Shown piece by piece: positions 1-9,708 of a DNA stretch of 64,000 bases (positions within the stretch are counted from its first letter, which is position 1; every line of letters begins with the position of its first letter). Below the pieces are notes generated by a model, which was given only the letters and a program-made list of their open reading frames with translations, did not search any database and was not told where the DNA came from. This stretch comes from a virus. Where the stretch lies: the IMG/VR virus record IMGVR_UViG_3300029955_000004, positions 1 to 64,000 of that record; one strand, 5' to 3'. Made by a program: the position numbers and the translations under genes.

Positions 1-2
1 GT

Positions 3-821
3 AGTGCACTATCTAATACGTTGTCTAGTTATGCTACTAACAGTGCACTATCTACTACATTGTCATCTGCATTAGCTAACTATGTTACCAGTAGTGCACT
101 ATCTAATACGTTATCCGCTTATGTAACTAATAGTGCATTAACGACTGCATTAGAGAACATTAATCTTTCTAACTATGTTACAACAACAGCGTTGAATACT
201 GCTTTATCAAATATTGATCTTTCACAGTATGCTACAAAAGCATTTACAACAAATAGTTATATTAATAAAACCGGCGGTGTTATGACTGGTCCGCTGGTTA
301 ATTATTTTACTGAAGTTAATAATGGACTGCATCAAAACTCAGCTATAAATTTAAATCAAAATAGTAGTTATGTAAAATGGAGTTCTATGTATGGTAACAA
401 TACAAATGGTGATAATTTATTTGGTATAAATAATGCCGGATCATTTGTCTGGATGACATATTTAAATAATACATGGGTTCAGAATCTTACTCTAGATTCT
501 AGTGGTAATTTAACAGCATTAAGTAATATTACTGGATATTCTGATATTAAATTAAAGAAGGATATAAAATATATCGATAATGCATTATCTAAAGTTATGA
601 GTGTAAATGGATATACATATACTCGTATAGATACAGACGAAAAACAAACAGGTGTTATAGCACAAGAGATATTAACTATATTACCAGAAGCAGTTAAAGA
701 TAATGACGGTACTCTTAGTGTTGCTTATGGAAATCTTGTTGGATTATTGATTGAAGCTATTAAAGAGCTTAAGAAAGAACTAGATGATCATGTTCTTAAA
801 GATACTGATGATTTAAAATAA
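3..821 (+). CDS. Tail fibre/spike C-terminal part with S74 intramolecular chaperone (5' partial)
   Basis: The reading frame is open from the first bases of the window, so the gene starts upstream. The first 80 or so visible residues are degenerate repeats built on YVTxSALSxxLS, a pattern common in trimeric phage fibres. The last 90 residues hold a peptidase S74 domain: the SDIKLKKDI signature, GVIAQEI and a C-terminal coiled coil. In this family the domain helps the fibre trimerise and then cuts itself off before the conserved serine. The role is therefore host-binding fibre or spike. The S74 call is secure; which fibre it is cannot be told. Confidence 0.85.
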   Translation, partial: SALSNTLSSYATNSALSTTLSSALANYVTSSALSNTLSAYVTNSALTTALENINLSNYVTTTALNTALSNIDLSQYATKAFTTNSYINKTGGVMTGPLVNYFTEVNNGLHQNSAINLNQNSSYVKWSSMYGNNTNGDNLFGINNAGSFVWMTYLNNTWVQNLTLDSSGNLTALSNITGYSDIKLKKDIKYIDNALSKVMSVNGYTYTRIDTDEKQTGVIAQEILTILPEAVKDNDGTLSVAYGNLVGLLIEAIKELKKELDDHVLKDTDDLK

Positions 822-870
822 AATACTATATTTATTTTATGTCTATAACCCTCCAGAACGGAGATCGAAA

Positions 871-1107
871 GTGTCTGAAAAAGATCAACAACCGACTGTT
901 GCAGACCCTGCATCAATTCTGAACATGCTCATGCAGCGCAACATGGACCATGTCAATGGTATTCTTGGGAAGCGTATTGCTGAACTTTCAGTTGAAAATG
1001 CTCAGCTCTTGGCTTCCAACGATATGCTGAATCAGCAGATCAAGTCTCTGACAGACATGATCAATAAGATGCGAGAAGAAGCATCTTCAAAACCTGAATC
1101 TACGTAA
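871..1107 (+). CDS. Small coiled-coil protein, 78 aa
   Basis: It starts with GTG eight bases after a GGAG-type ribosome site. The protein is predicted to be mostly helical, with a heptad-like stretch at about residues 28-70 (KRIAELSVENAQLLASN). The base composition is clearly richer in GC than the genes around it, with many CTG, ATC and CAG codons. It sits between the fibre gene and another coiled-coil gene, so a role in fibre assembly is possible, but no family was recognised. Confidence 0.6.
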   Translation: MSEKDQQPTVADPASILNMLMQRNMDHVNGILGKRIAELSVENAQLLASNDMLNQQIKSLTDMINKMREEASSKPEST

Positions 1108-1111
1108 TATC

Positions 1112-1744
1112 ATGAATATTAAAGATCCTTTCTTATCTTTTATTGCTACTGTAAAATCTATTTTTAATATTAATGATAAGTTCGAACAATATGAACTGAT
1201 GATAAATAATAAACTTAATGAACATAATGAAATGGTTGGACGTATTACTAATTTTATAAATAAAGATTGGGCCGTTACTATTGATAAAATTAAAAGGACC
1301 GAAGAACAAATCAAAAGTCTAGTTGAATGTTTAGAAGTAGTTAAAGAAAATCATACTGAAATTATTAAATCTATTGAAACTATTGAAAAGAACAAACCCA
1401 ATAAGACAGATTTTGATGAAGCTGTTAAAACAATCAGTTATGGTATTGAAACTCGGTTAGAAGAAGTTGTTCAAATCCAAGGAAGTAAATTAGCCGAACA
1501 AACTGCTATTATTGATGAAATGTCAAAGGTTGTTGATAGTTTTAATAAAGGCGTTTCTGATATTTCAATTGCTTTTAATGAACTTACTAAATCCATAGCA
1601 ATTGATAATGAGATCATAACTCAACGATTTGTTGATATTGCTGATCAGATTAAGAAACTTGAGAAAGTAGATATTAAAACTGAATCACCTGCCCCTGTAG
1701 CCAACCATACACGGGGTCGACAGCGAACTAAGAAAACAACGTAA
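1112..1744 (+). CDS. Coiled-coil protein of unknown function, 210 aa
   Basis: The ATG follows the previous stop by four bases. The protein is almost entirely predicted helix, with long charged heptads (about residues 20-190), no cysteine motif and no membrane segment, and ends in a basic tail (RGRQRTKKTT). It is the last gene before a strong terminator and probably shares a transcript with the fibre gene. Candidates are a fibre assembly factor or a minor virion protein; nothing in the sequence decides. Confidence 0.6.
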   Translation: MNIKDPFLSFIATVKSIFNINDKFEQYELMINNKLNEHNEMVGRITNFINKDWAVTIDKIKRTEEQIKSLVECLEVVKENHTEIIKSIETIEKNKPNKTDFDEAVKTISYGIETRLEEVVQIQGSKLAEQTAIIDEMSKVVDSFNKGVSDISIAFNELTKSIAIDNEIITQRFVDIADQIKKLEKVDIKTESPAPVANHTRGRQRTKKTT

Positions 1745-1760
1745 TATCCCATCTTTTCGA

Positions 1761-1806
1761 TACAAGACGAGGAGCATATGCTCCTCGTCTTGTATATTTT
1801 AATTTT
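1761..1806 (+). terminator. Rho-independent terminator
   Basis: A perfect 34-nt palindrome centred on CATATG (1761-1794) is followed by an AT-rich stretch with T runs. It closes the fibre and coiled-coil unit. Confidence 0.85.
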
Positions 1807-1845
1807 TTACTATGATATGAATATATACTTCAAAGGAGTAAAATA

Positions 1846-2505
1846 GTGTTAGAATCGATCATAACTCAAAGATTATTAGATGTTGCATTTCCAGAACATG
1901 AAGATGATACAAATGATTTAGTTCCAAGTTTTATTGAAACGTGTGAAAAGTTTGAAATTAATACACCAGTTAGATTGTGTATGTTTCTAGGGCAGATTGC
2001 AGTCGAATCTGGCGATATGAATGAGTTAGAAGAGAATCTAAATTATAGAGCCGCTACATTAACAAAATTATGGCCTAAACGATTTCCTGCATCAATTGCC
2101 AAATCATATGAACATAAAGCATCTGCTATTGCCAATAGAGCTTATGCTAGTAGAATGGGAAATGGTCCAGAATCATCTGGCGATGGTTTTAAATATAGAG
2201 GAAGATGTCCTATTCAATGTACTGGTAAAGATAATTATGAACAATTAACCAAAGATTTTGGTAAAGACATAGGTGTCGATTTTGTTGAAGATCCTGATTT
2301 GTTAGGTGATCCTAAATATGGTATTTTGGCTACTGGTAGCTGGTGGGAAAAACACAAATTAAATGAAGTTGCCGATACTTGTAATATTGGAAAAGTAACT
2401 CAAATTATTAATGGTGGACAAATCGGTATCGACGAGCGCACTAAACGAACTATGGAATTATTTAAATATTTTAATATTGATCCTGATTCAATGGGAGATG
2501 AATAA
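1846..2505 (+). CDS. GH19-family endolysin (chitinase-like muramidase)
   Basis: The start is GTG at 1846, with AAAGGAG placed eight bases upstream. Residues 45-190 match the glycoside hydrolase 19 fold used by many phage endolysins. The signature FKYRGRCPIQCTGKDNY (residues 115-131) corresponds to the family's YRGRGPIQLTG motif. Glu54 in GQIAVES and the glutamates of ELEENLNY (61-67) sit where the catalytic acids of GH19 lie. It would cut peptidoglycan at lysis. There is no signal peptide, so release needs a membrane lesion, and the next gene is a candidate for that. Confidence 0.88.
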   Translation: MLESIITQRLLDVAFPEHEDDTNDLVPSFIETCEKFEINTPVRLCMFLGQIAVESGDMNELEENLNYRAATLTKLWPKRFPASIAKSYEHKASAIANRAYASRMGNGPESSGDGFKYRGRCPIQCTGKDNYEQLTKDFGKDIGVDFVEDPDLLGDPKYGILATGSWWEKHKLNEVADTCNIGKVTQIINGGQIGIDERTKRTMELFKYFNIDPDSMGDE

Positions 2506-3447
2506 ATGATTACAAATATTGATATTGATAACCCAGACAATCCATTACATATGCTGGAGATAGTATCTCCGCATATTTATGATGCTTTACATTGTTCTTT
2601 TAGAAATACTGCATTAGCTTATGTTAAGAAAGGATTAAATTTAGAAGGCGACGCTTCATTGGATAATGTCTATGAAGCATTAGATGTTTTAGATACTAAT
2701 GAATTAAAAGGGCTAAGAGAACAGGATAAAGAATTCGAAACAGATCTAAAAGCCACTGGTGCCAATATTAAGAAATTGGTAAAACAAAGAAATGCTTATT
2801 TAAAGAAAAAAGAGAAAGAAGATCGTAAGAAAGAAGATGAAGAAATCAAACGTACGAATCATCTTGAACGATTAAAGCATGATAGTAGAGGTGTCTCTCC
2901 TAAGAATATGATAAGATTGGGATTTAGTATCGTTATAGGTTATTTTGCTGTTGTTATTACTATTATGGTTTTTGATACTAACATGTCTGTTGCTATGTCG
3001 CACGTATTATCAGTAACACTAGGATCTATCGGATCACTAGCTGGTGTTGTAGTTACTTATTTCTTTGGTGGTTCTGCGAGTGGCGATCATGCAATGAAAC
3101 AATTCTCTAGTAATACATCTACTGAAGCCGATAGTGCTGATGCATTGGCTAAACTTATGAGTGCTCAATCGAATAATCTAATGAATGTGGTGAACTCAAA
3201 TGCCCAATCAAATTCAACATCGACCATTGCGGCGGCGTCAGCGACAACGGCGAATATTGGCCAAGCTGCCGTTTCCAGTCAGACTAATAATCAAAGCGAT
3301 CAAGATAAAACTTCTATTTTTGATATTGCTTTGGAAGATATAGAAAACTATGTTGAAGAAGAATTATCTGAATTATTACCAAATGGTATTAAACGAAGAC
3401 TGGCAAAAGAACCTGATGAAAATAATAGAAATGCACATGATGAATAA
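2506..3447 (+). CDS. Two-helix membrane protein, possible holin-like lysis partner
   Basis: The ATG directly abuts the endolysin stop codon, so the two are translationally coupled. Residues 70-130 are a charged coiled coil rich in Lys and Glu. Two membrane segments follow at about 137-155 and 168-187, then a polar Ser/Asn/Ala-rich region of about 70 residues. A run in this region (3220-3290) uses GC-rich codons. Position next to the endolysin suggests a holin or accessory lysis protein. The size and long cytoplasmic parts are unusual for a classic holin, so the role is an inference. Confidence 0.6.
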   Translation: MITNIDIDNPDNPLHMLEIVSPHIYDALHCSFRNTALAYVKKGLNLEGDASLDNVYEALDVLDTNELKGLREQDKEFETDLKATGANIKKLVKQRNAYLKKKEKEDRKKEDEEIKRTNHLERLKHDSRGVSPKNMIRLGFSIVIGYFAVVITIMVFDTNMSVAMSHVLSVTLGSIGSLAGVVVTYFFGGSASGDHAMKQFSSNTSTEADSADALAKLMSAQSNNLMNVVNSNAQSNSTSTIAAASATTANIGQAAVSSQTNNQSDQDKTSIFDIALEDIENYVEEELSELLPNGIKRRLAKEPDENNRNAHDE

Positions 3448-3456
3448 TATATAAAG

Positions 3457-3490
3457 TATGAAGGGATGGGCATATGCCCATCCCTTCATA
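3457..3490. terminator. Bidirectional palindromic terminator
   Basis: This perfect 34-nt palindrome is centred on CATATG. It lies between convergent genes ending at 3447 and 3499, with A- and T-rich flanks on both sides. Confidence 0.8.
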
Positions 3491-3498
3491 TTCATTAT

Positions 3499-5364
3499 TT
3501 AAACTTTAATTTTAATAGAATTAATAATCATCTGAGACATATAGAAAGTAGAACTATCGGCGGTAATATTAAGACCAATACCAGAATTAGCAGATACCAT
3601 ATTAACTGAAAATCCTTCAATAGTATTTGTAGAACTATTCATATAAACGGCAGATCCGTTGGTTACTGAAGAATTGCCAGACATTGGAATCGAAACAATT
3701 GTGGGAATATTGTTATTTACAGCGATCATATTAATTTCAATCTCTTTAATATCAGCAATATTTAAAGAAGGATCTATATTTGTCAAAGGAACAGAATAAG
3801 AAGTTCCTAAAGGAATAGCAGAGGCAGCAATCGATGTTGTAGAAATAACATAACCAGCTTTATTGGGGAGTGTGTGTTTAATAGACTCAGATGACGAATT
3901 TGATGATGACCACAATGTTGAATTATCAGGAAGCAAGAAATTATCATCATTGGCAGAAAGACTAGAGACAGAAGTAGGAGGTAGAATCCAACAAGATTCA
4001 CTACCACTTAAATCCTGAATAGCAAGAGTTTCTATTAATGAAGTAGATTTAAAGCCAATCTGTAAATAGATACCACTTTCTTCTTCATTATCATAAACAA
4101 TTCTAAACTGAGGAACATTGGAAATAGGTGATTTAGAAATATCATTATTCATGTTTGTAGCAATAGATTCAATAACCATAGGATTTGTTGAAGAAAGATT
4201 AACATTAACAAATATATCTGTAGAAACAGCAGCATTCAACATCTGTAAACGATAATGAAGTCTATCAGAAATAACAATATCAGAAGCACCAGTAGCCTTA
4301 TACAAACTACCGATATTAAACCAATGAAAATTTGTATCAATTAAAGCAAGCTTATAAACCCGACTCATACCGGATGTAAAATCACCATATGTCGGGACAC
4401 CGTTCGTTAAAAGACACCGCATTCTTGTCTCCAGATCTCTTAGACGTGTTGTGAGGTCATTCATGATAGGAGTCGTAGGAAGATTAAATGTTGTTAAGAA
4501 AGACATACTTCCTAAAAATGCTTCCATATTCTCAGCAACTTTATAAATAGCAGAAACATCACTTTGAGTAACACGACCACCAAAGGCTTGATATTCAATA
4601 GTAACAGGACCGGCATATGGTTCTGTTATAACTAAGAAATCAAACACACCACCAATATTAGAAGACAACTTAGTTTTTGTTAAATTACAATCACCTAATG
4701 TAAATCCATTCCCTATGGTTAATGATTTATTCGTATCTACTAACTTAACAATAAGATCATTTTGATAGAATGAACCCTGTAATGGTTTTATCTTATTTAA
4801 TCCATTAAATGTATTAATAGTTTGTGTTTCGCCAATGATATAATTCTCACTCGATAATCCAGTAAGATCTATCTCCAATAACTTTGGAGTTAAAGAAGAA
4901 ACACTAAAAGAATTATTAACAGGAGAAATAAGATTTTGAATATTAGCAATTTGTTGTGCTAATTCAACAATTAGTTCTGGACTAAAATCAACTGTTCCAA
5001 CTTGACTAATACTACTTTTTAATGTATCTGGATATAGTGCTTGATAGTCAATAGAGATAGTATAATTATTTGTAAAAGAAGCATTGATCTTAATACTTTT
5101 TACAAGAGTAGCATCAAATTCACTACTAGCAAAAGTGGCTTCCGAAATGGCAGTATAATCAATATCATCTGCTTCAATAATCCAATCCATTGACTGGTTC
5201 ATCGAAACATTAATGGTTCCTATTCTAGTAACAGATAATGAACTTAAGTAAACAGGTCTGTAAAATTCTATTCTTTGATTTGCAGTAAAAATAACATAGT
5301 TCTTATTTGTTACTTTATAATCAGGATTTTGACCTGTAAGGTCTGGGCCATAAATCGATGCCAT
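3499..5364 (-). CDS. Predicted virion structural protein, 621 aa (tail or baseplate)
   Basis: The start is preceded by AAAGGG with good spacing. The protein is predicted to be mostly beta-strand, rich in Ser, Thr, Asn and Ile, with no enzyme motif. Near residues 300-325 it has a short helical stretch with Arg-rich heptads (TTRLRDLETRMRCLL). This composition is typical of phage tail and baseplate components. It is the last of three consecutive minus-strand genes of the same character. Role inferred from composition and context only. Confidence 0.65.
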   Translation of the reverse strand: MASIYGPDLTGQNPDYKVTNKNYVIFTANQRIEFYRPVYLSSLSVTRIGTINVSMNQSMDWIIEADDIDYTAISEATFASSEFDATLVKSIKINASFTNNYTISIDYQALYPDTLKSSISQVGTVDFSPELIVELAQQIANIQNLISPVNNSFSVSSLTPKLLEIDLTGLSSENYIIGETQTINTFNGLNKIKPLQGSFYQNDLIVKLVDTNKSLTIGNGFTLGDCNLTKTKLSSNIGGVFDFLVITEPYAGPVTIEYQAFGGRVTQSDVSAIYKVAENMEAFLGSMSFLTTFNLPTTPIMNDLTTRLRDLETRMRCLLTNGVPTYGDFTSGMSRVYKLALIDTNFHWFNIGSLYKATGASDIVISDRLHYRLQMLNAAVSTDIFVNVNLSSTNPMVIESIATNMNNDISKSPISNVPQFRIVYDNEEESGIYLQIGFKSTSLIETLAIQDLSGSESCWILPPTSVSSLSANDDNFLLPDNSTLWSSSNSSSESIKHTLPNKAGYVISTTSIAASAIPLGTSYSVPLTNIDPSLNIADIKEIEINMIAVNNNIPTIVSIPMSGNSSVTNGSAVYMNSSTNTIEGFSVNMVSANSGIGLNITADSSTFYMSQMIINSIKIKV

Positions 5365-5378
5365 ATGACTTTATCCCT

Positions 5379-6002
5379 TTATGATGTTGATGAAGTAGTT
5401 GTTAAATCAACTATAATTTTTTGTAATTCAGTGATAAGTGTTTTTTGAGATTGTATAGTTTTATTTTGGTCAACAATTTGTTGGTATAATGGATTATAAG
5501 CTATAGCATTTGCTTTACGTTCTTCTTTAAGTGTATCATATTGGTTCTGAGTAAGATACTGTGTATCCAAGGATACCATAACAGCAGGATTTTCAGTACC
5601 TGTTATTTTTGTAACAATTCCATTAATCTCATTTAAAATCCAAGATGGAATATCTGAATCTTTATAAGTACCAACTTGAATAACAATAGCGATATCGTCA
5701 TATGCAGATACTGTAGGATCTGGGACAGTATCCATAAGAGTCGATGGTATATAATAAGTCGTAGAACTATCAGTTACACTCATAAGACCCATAATAATGT
5801 CATCTTGGTAATTAGCCCAATCATTTTCATAGTCATTTGATGTTAGACCAGCAGGAATATAACAACTATTAACTAAATCAATACTATTTGAAACAGCATC
5901 GTCGAATGTCATAACTTCTACTAACTGATAAATACCAGTTAATGCAGAAAATCTAGACTGGAATGTATAATAACAAACTGAATTAAGAGCTGGTGTTTGC
6001 AT
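5379..6002 (-). CDS. Predicted structural protein, 207 aa
   Basis: It sits four bases after the 449-residue gene and fourteen before the 621-residue gene, in the same operon. The first 150 residues look globular, rich in Asp, Thr and Tyr. The last 40 form a likely coiled coil (QKTLITELQKIIVDL). No family is recognised. Small proteins with a C-terminal coiled coil in such operons are often tail or baseplate connectors, but this is inference. Confidence 0.6.
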   Translation of the reverse strand: MQTPALNSVCYYTFQSRFSALTGIYQLVEVMTFDDAVSNSIDLVNSCYIPAGLTSNDYENDWANYQDDIIMGLMSVTDSSTTYYIPSTLMDTVPDPTVSAYDDIAIVIQVGTYKDSDIPSWILNEINGIVTKITGTENPAVMVSLDTQYLTQNQYDTLKEERKANAIAYNPLYQQIVDQNKTIQSQKTLITELQKIIVDLTTTSSTS

Positions 6003-6006
6003 ATTT

Positions 6007-7356
6007 TTAAGATCCAGCAGAATATGAAGAATTCACCATAACATAAAATTCTATATTAAGAACACTAAAGCTGATGAAATCAACATTGTTAACAGTCTGC
6101 ATCTGATATGGTCCATTACTTTGATTATTAATAATCAATGAAAGAATAGTACTTAATGTTTTGGAAAATTTCTGAGTATATGTATTCATTAATGCAAAAT
6201 TTGTATCAGTTGTTGCATAAGACTGATATGTAGGATGTTGTTCAACAAGACTCATATAGTTGCTATCATTAGCACTATCTGGAATACCAACAACATAAAT
6301 ATCATCATACGAAGACTGTAATAACTGCATATTTGATTCAATAAACGTAGAAGTTAAACCAGGAAGGTTTTCAATAAGATATGAAGTAATATTTTGTAAA
6401 GGAATAATACCTTGATAAATAGTCGAAGTAGATGATTTATATGTGTTGTTGTATAAAGGAATAAGATAGAAAGTTTCATCAACGAAAAGTTCTGGACATC
6501 TTGTTTCCCAAACAGTCAAGCTACCAATACCAGATGCCACAATGTAGTTTTTAATAGCTGCTCTCTGAGAAGAAAAAAGAGGGGTTTTACCTTTATATAT
6601 TAATGTAAATAATACACTTGTACTATTATTAGCATCGTCATAAAAAGTAGCTTTATAACCCACGACACCGGATTGTGTATATGGTTGTGTAGAAGATCCA
6701 TTTAAACTATTGATATCATTAATAGCAGTTTGATAAGACGTTGTAAAAATATTTCCAGTTGTTGTGATAAGATCAGCATTATAGAGGGTTGTTAAATCTA
6801 ATTGTGGAATGATAATATCAATAGTAAATATAGGATACGTATTCTGGAAGAAAATATCATCCAAGTAAATAGTAAATTGATTTTCATTTTCAAATGAATC
6901 GATAAATGAGAATGTTACTGATTTAGGAAGAGCAACTACTTGCCCATTACTTGTTGTAACCGAAGACGAATATTCTGTACTATATGTAATAGAATTTCCA
7001 ACATAGCCAACATTAGAAGACATGTAGCTCTCAATATAATTAGATTCTAAATTATTAGCATATAAGAAACAAGCAGCATCTATGACATTAAAGAAATTTG
7101 AGAAATCAGTAGCGGTCCATGTTCCAATAGTTGTAATGAAATCAGAAGATTGTGCAGAATCAAGAATAAGGTGTAGTTTTGTTGTATATATCTCTGAATT
7201 TAGTTGTACATTTCTTGATGTTCTGGTATCATTTAAATAATAAGCAGTATTGAAATATGTTAAGCTTTTCTGAGAAATCTGACAAGCACCACCAACACCA
7301 TAGTTTCCTTCTTTTGATATTAAGAAGGTGTTATCGACTAGAAACATATAAATCAT
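6007..7356 (-). CDS. Predicted structural protein, 449 aa (tail/baseplate type)
   Basis: The chosen start is the ATG at 7356, because GGGAG lies eight bases upstream; an ATG five codons earlier lacks a ribosome site. The protein is beta-rich with abundant Ser, Thr, Asn and Tyr, no membrane segment and no recognisable catalytic motif. It is first in a three-gene minus-strand operon of virion-type proteins. The upstream region (7357-7440) contains the promoter-like string CGATATTATAG in the transcribed direction. Confidence 0.62.
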   Translation of the reverse strand: MIYMFLVDNTFLISKEGNYGVGGACQISQKSLTYFNTAYYLNDTRTSRNVQLNSEIYTTKLHLILDSAQSSDFITTIGTWTATDFSNFFNVIDAACFLYANNLESNYIESYMSSNVGYVGNSITYSTEYSSSVTTSNGQVVALPKSVTFSFIDSFENENQFTIYLDDIFFQNTYPIFTIDIIIPQLDLTTLYNADLITTTGNIFTTSYQTAINDINSLNGSSTQPYTQSGVVGYKATFYDDANNSTSVLFTLIYKGKTPLFSSQRAAIKNYIVASGIGSLTVWETRCPELFVDETFYLIPLYNNTYKSSTSTIYQGIIPLQNITSYLIENLPGLTSTFIESNMQLLQSSYDDIYVVGIPDSANDSNYMSLVEQHPTYQSYATTDTNFALMNTYTQKFSKTLSTILSLIINNQSNGPYQMQTVNNVDFISFSVLNIEFYVMVNSSYSAGS

Positions 7357-7474
7357 TTTGTATGCTCCCATAAGAGTAATATGGTTAAACTATAATATCG
7401 TTTCTTCATACTTATTAAATATTATACTTTAGAACCATAATTTGAAATTACTCTCTATAAGACAGGGGTTCACA

Positions 7475-8107
7475 ATGAAATGCTTTAAAGGTATTTTGAA
7501 CGATAAACAAATTGAAGAATTATGTAATAAAGATAATGAAAAACCTATGATTGTTCCATTTTGTGAAAAGATGGTATCTTCTTCTATTGTTTCTTATGGT
7601 GTTGGATCATTTGGATATGACATTCGATTAGCTCCTATTTTTCATGTTTTCAAGAAACCTTCTCTCTTAGATAATATCTTAACTTATCTAGATTTTAAGA
7701 AGAAAGTTATTATCGATCCTAAGACTATTTCTAATGAAGATAAAATGAAGTTGTGTTATGAAATTGAAGCAGATGAAGTTATTATCCCTCCTCACGGTTT
7801 TGTTCTCGGCCATACGGTTGAAAAGTTTGATATGCCTAGAAATATTTTAGGAATTGCTGTTGGTAAAAGCACATTGGCTAGATGCGGTGTTCAAGTTCTT
7901 GTTACTCCTTTAGAGCCAGGATGGCGTGGTGATCTTGTCATTGAGATTTTTAATAGTACTCATTTTCCTGTTCGTATTAAAGCCAATGAAGGAATATGTC
8001 AGCTGATATTCTTAGGTGGTAATATACCAAATACGACATATGACGATAGAAATGGTAAATATCAAGATCAAGTAGGCATTACGCACGCTAAGATAAAAGA
8101 GGACTAA
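7475..8107 (+). CDS. dcd: dCTP deaminase
   Basis: The enzyme converts dCTP to dUTP in pyrimidine nucleotide supply. The start is the ATG at 7475, preceded by AGGGG; a TTG eleven codons upstream is less likely. The family motifs are clear in order: SFGYDIRLAP (residues 45-54), GKSTLARCG (130-138, usually GRSSLAR with the active-site Ser and Arg) and TPLEPGWRGDLVIEIFN (144-160), whose Glu157 aligns with the general base of Dcd. Its 210 residues fit the family length. The nearby genes are unrelated, so it acts as a stand-alone nucleotide-metabolism gene. Whether it also has dUTPase activity cannot be read from sequence. Confidence 0.93.
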   Translation: MKCFKGILNDKQIEELCNKDNEKPMIVPFCEKMVSSSIVSYGVGSFGYDIRLAPIFHVFKKPSLLDNILTYLDFKKKVIIDPKTISNEDKMKLCYEIEADEVIIPPHGFVLGHTVEKFDMPRNILGIAVGKSTLARCGVQVLVTPLEPGWRGDLVIEIFNSTHFPVRIKANEGICQLIFLGGNIPNTTYDDRNGKYQDQVGITHAKIKED

Positions 8108-8120
8108 TTTAAGTAAAAAA

Positions 8121-8130
8121 TTATCTTATA
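8121..8130 (+). promoter_or_regulatory. Promoter-like motif TTATCTTATA
   Basis: The string TTATCTTATA lies 33 bases before the next ATG. Similar ATCTTAT strings occur about 35-40 bases before the genes at 25387, 53754 and 58704, so it may be a promoter class distinct from the TATATTAC set. Confidence 0.4.
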
Positions 8131-8162
8131 GCACTGGCTATTTAACAGAGGGATTTATTGAT

Positions 8163-9005
8163 ATGTTTAATAGATCTAAAATACTAACAAATTCTCAGAG
8201 ATTAAATAATCTTATTAATTATGATAATATCCTTCCTAGAGAAAAACTTGTTGCTGCTACAGAATTCTTTGGAATTTTTAAATCAGATCCTAATGCACAT
8301 ATTGAAAAATACATAAAACATTTTAATGCACTTAAGACCGATATCATGTCTTCTAGAGACTATATGAAAGATGTTATTAGTAATCGTGAAAATGAATGTA
8401 AAGATCTTAAGCTAATGGTTTCTGGTAAGAAAATAAATGTTTCTAAATTTAAAGAATTAAAACCCGAGAAATACTGTTTTTCATATAAAGTATTTACACA
8501 ATTTGAAGAAGACCTTCCGCATATCGATAATTTTATTAAAGTTGTTGTTGCTGCTAAAACGGCTACAGATGATAATACAATGAATGATTTCTTTAATATC
8601 ATTAATACTAATATTAGACGTTGCGAATCATTAAGTATCGTCAATGATAAATATAAAGAGCCTGTTGTTGTCATATCAGATTGGGCATGTCGTCAGTTAG
8701 ATAAAGATAGAACGTATGAAGAGCTCGGATATCCTCGTAACTTTGTTGATATTGCTATACGTAGATTTACTGAAGATGAAAAATTTATTAGAGATCTTTT
8801 TAATATTTATGAATCTCTCAGTCATAGATCCGAGAATCTTATTGATAAAATTAAACAGAATAAACCAAATGTCACAACCTGTTGTATTATATGTTGGCAA
8901 TTGTTCTTCATTGTAAAAATATTAAATACTACGATTGGTGCATTCTCTACAATTCATACTTTTTCTTTAATGGCCGCTAAAAAGATTGCTCATTCATATG
9001 AATAG
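8163..9005 (+). CDS. Hypothetical protein, 280 aa
   Basis: The start ATG follows CAGAGGG. The protein is predicted helical and charged through residue 235. A hydrophobic, Cys-containing C-terminal stretch (about 238-268) could be a membrane-interacting helix or a hydrophobic core. No family is recognised. It is a single-gene unit, with a CTTATA-type promoter-like motif before it and a palindromic terminator after it. The resemblance of that motif to those ahead of the tail and polymerase genes suggests a similar expression time, but the function is open. Confidence 0.6.
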   Translation: MFNRSKILTNSQRLNNLINYDNILPREKLVAATEFFGIFKSDPNAHIEKYIKHFNALKTDIMSSRDYMKDVISNRENECKDLKLMVSGKKINVSKFKELKPEKYCFSYKVFTQFEEDLPHIDNFIKVVVAAKTATDDNTMNDFFNIINTNIRRCESLSIVNDKYKEPVVVISDWACRQLDKDRTYEELGYPRNFVDIAIRRFTEDEKFIRDLFNIYESLSHRSENLIDKIKQNKPNVTTCCIICWQLFFIVKILNTTIGAFSTIHTFSLMAAKKIAHSYE

Positions 9006-9012
9006 AAAATAG

Positions 9013-9046
9013 TAGATGAGGAGTGGCATATGCCACTCCTCATCTA
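9013..9046. terminator. Palindromic terminator
   Basis: Perfect 34-nt palindrome centred on CATATG, directly after the stop codon at 9005. No strong T run follows, so termination efficiency is uncertain. Confidence 0.72.
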
Positions 9047-9065
9047 ACTCCCAATCAGTTATTAA

Positions 9066-9078
9066 GTATATATTACTA
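9066..9078 (+). promoter_or_regulatory. TATATTAC-type early promoter motif
   Basis: TATATATTACTA lies about 45 bases ahead of the ATG at 9119 and contains TATATTAC, the published consensus of phiKZ early promoters. Confidence 0.6.
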
Positions 9079-9118
9079 AAATGTTATATCTATATTTTAA
9101 AAGAGGAAACAAGAAGAA

Positions 9119-9691
9119 ATGTCGCATATGAAAAAACTTATTATTCTTGTATTTATGTTCGTTGGATGTTGTATCAGTATTAAATATATTTATGATCGAC
9201 GCGACTATGATGAATATAATAATATTAATCACGAATCTACTAAAGTAGAAAAAGAATATTATTTAAATCAATGGAATAATTGTTTAAATCTTATAAACAA
9301 AAATAAAATCATGCATTGTGCTATTCCTGTCTTAACAGAACTCCAACGACACGATTTAGAAAATCCTGTGTTTGCATACTACTTTGGTATGACATATGAG
9401 TTATCAGATGAATCTGAATATGCTTATATGTATTATAAAGCTGCTGTTAAACAAGACCCAACTTTATCATTTGTTAAAGATAATGATGATTTTGAAAATA
9501 AATTTAATAAATTGGCTATTGAACATAATGATAAACAAGTAAGTGATTACATTACTTCATTTAAATTACAGAAAGAGAAAGATACTACACTTAAATCAAA
9601 ACGAGATACTGATGAACAATCTATTCTATCAGCTTATGTAGTTTCTATGTCATTAATTTGTATTGTAATTGTATTATTTATTGTAATTTAA
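9119..9691 (+). CDS. Bitopic membrane protein with TPR-like segment
   Basis: A hydrophobic N-terminal helix (residues 5-23, KKLIILVFMFVGCCISI) can act as signal or anchor, and a second membrane helix forms the extreme C-terminus (about 170-190). Between them, residues 75-115 (NPVFAYYFGMTYELSD, YAYMYYKAAVKQDP) look like a tetratricopeptide-type helix pair. An ATG three codons in (9128) is an alternative start. The preceding promoter motif suggests early expression. The role is unknown; a membrane scaffold or host-takeover factor would fit. Confidence 0.6.
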   Translation: MSHMKKLIILVFMFVGCCISIKYIYDRRDYDEYNNINHESTKVEKEYYLNQWNNCLNLINKNKIMHCAIPVLTELQRHDLENPVFAYYFGMTYELSDESEYAYMYYKAAVKQDPTLSFVKDNDDFENKFNKLAIEHNDKQVSDYITSFKLQKEKDTTLKSKRDTDEQSILSAYVVSMSLICIVIVLFIVI

Positions 9692-9708
9692 TACTTCGAT
9701 TTTTAAAT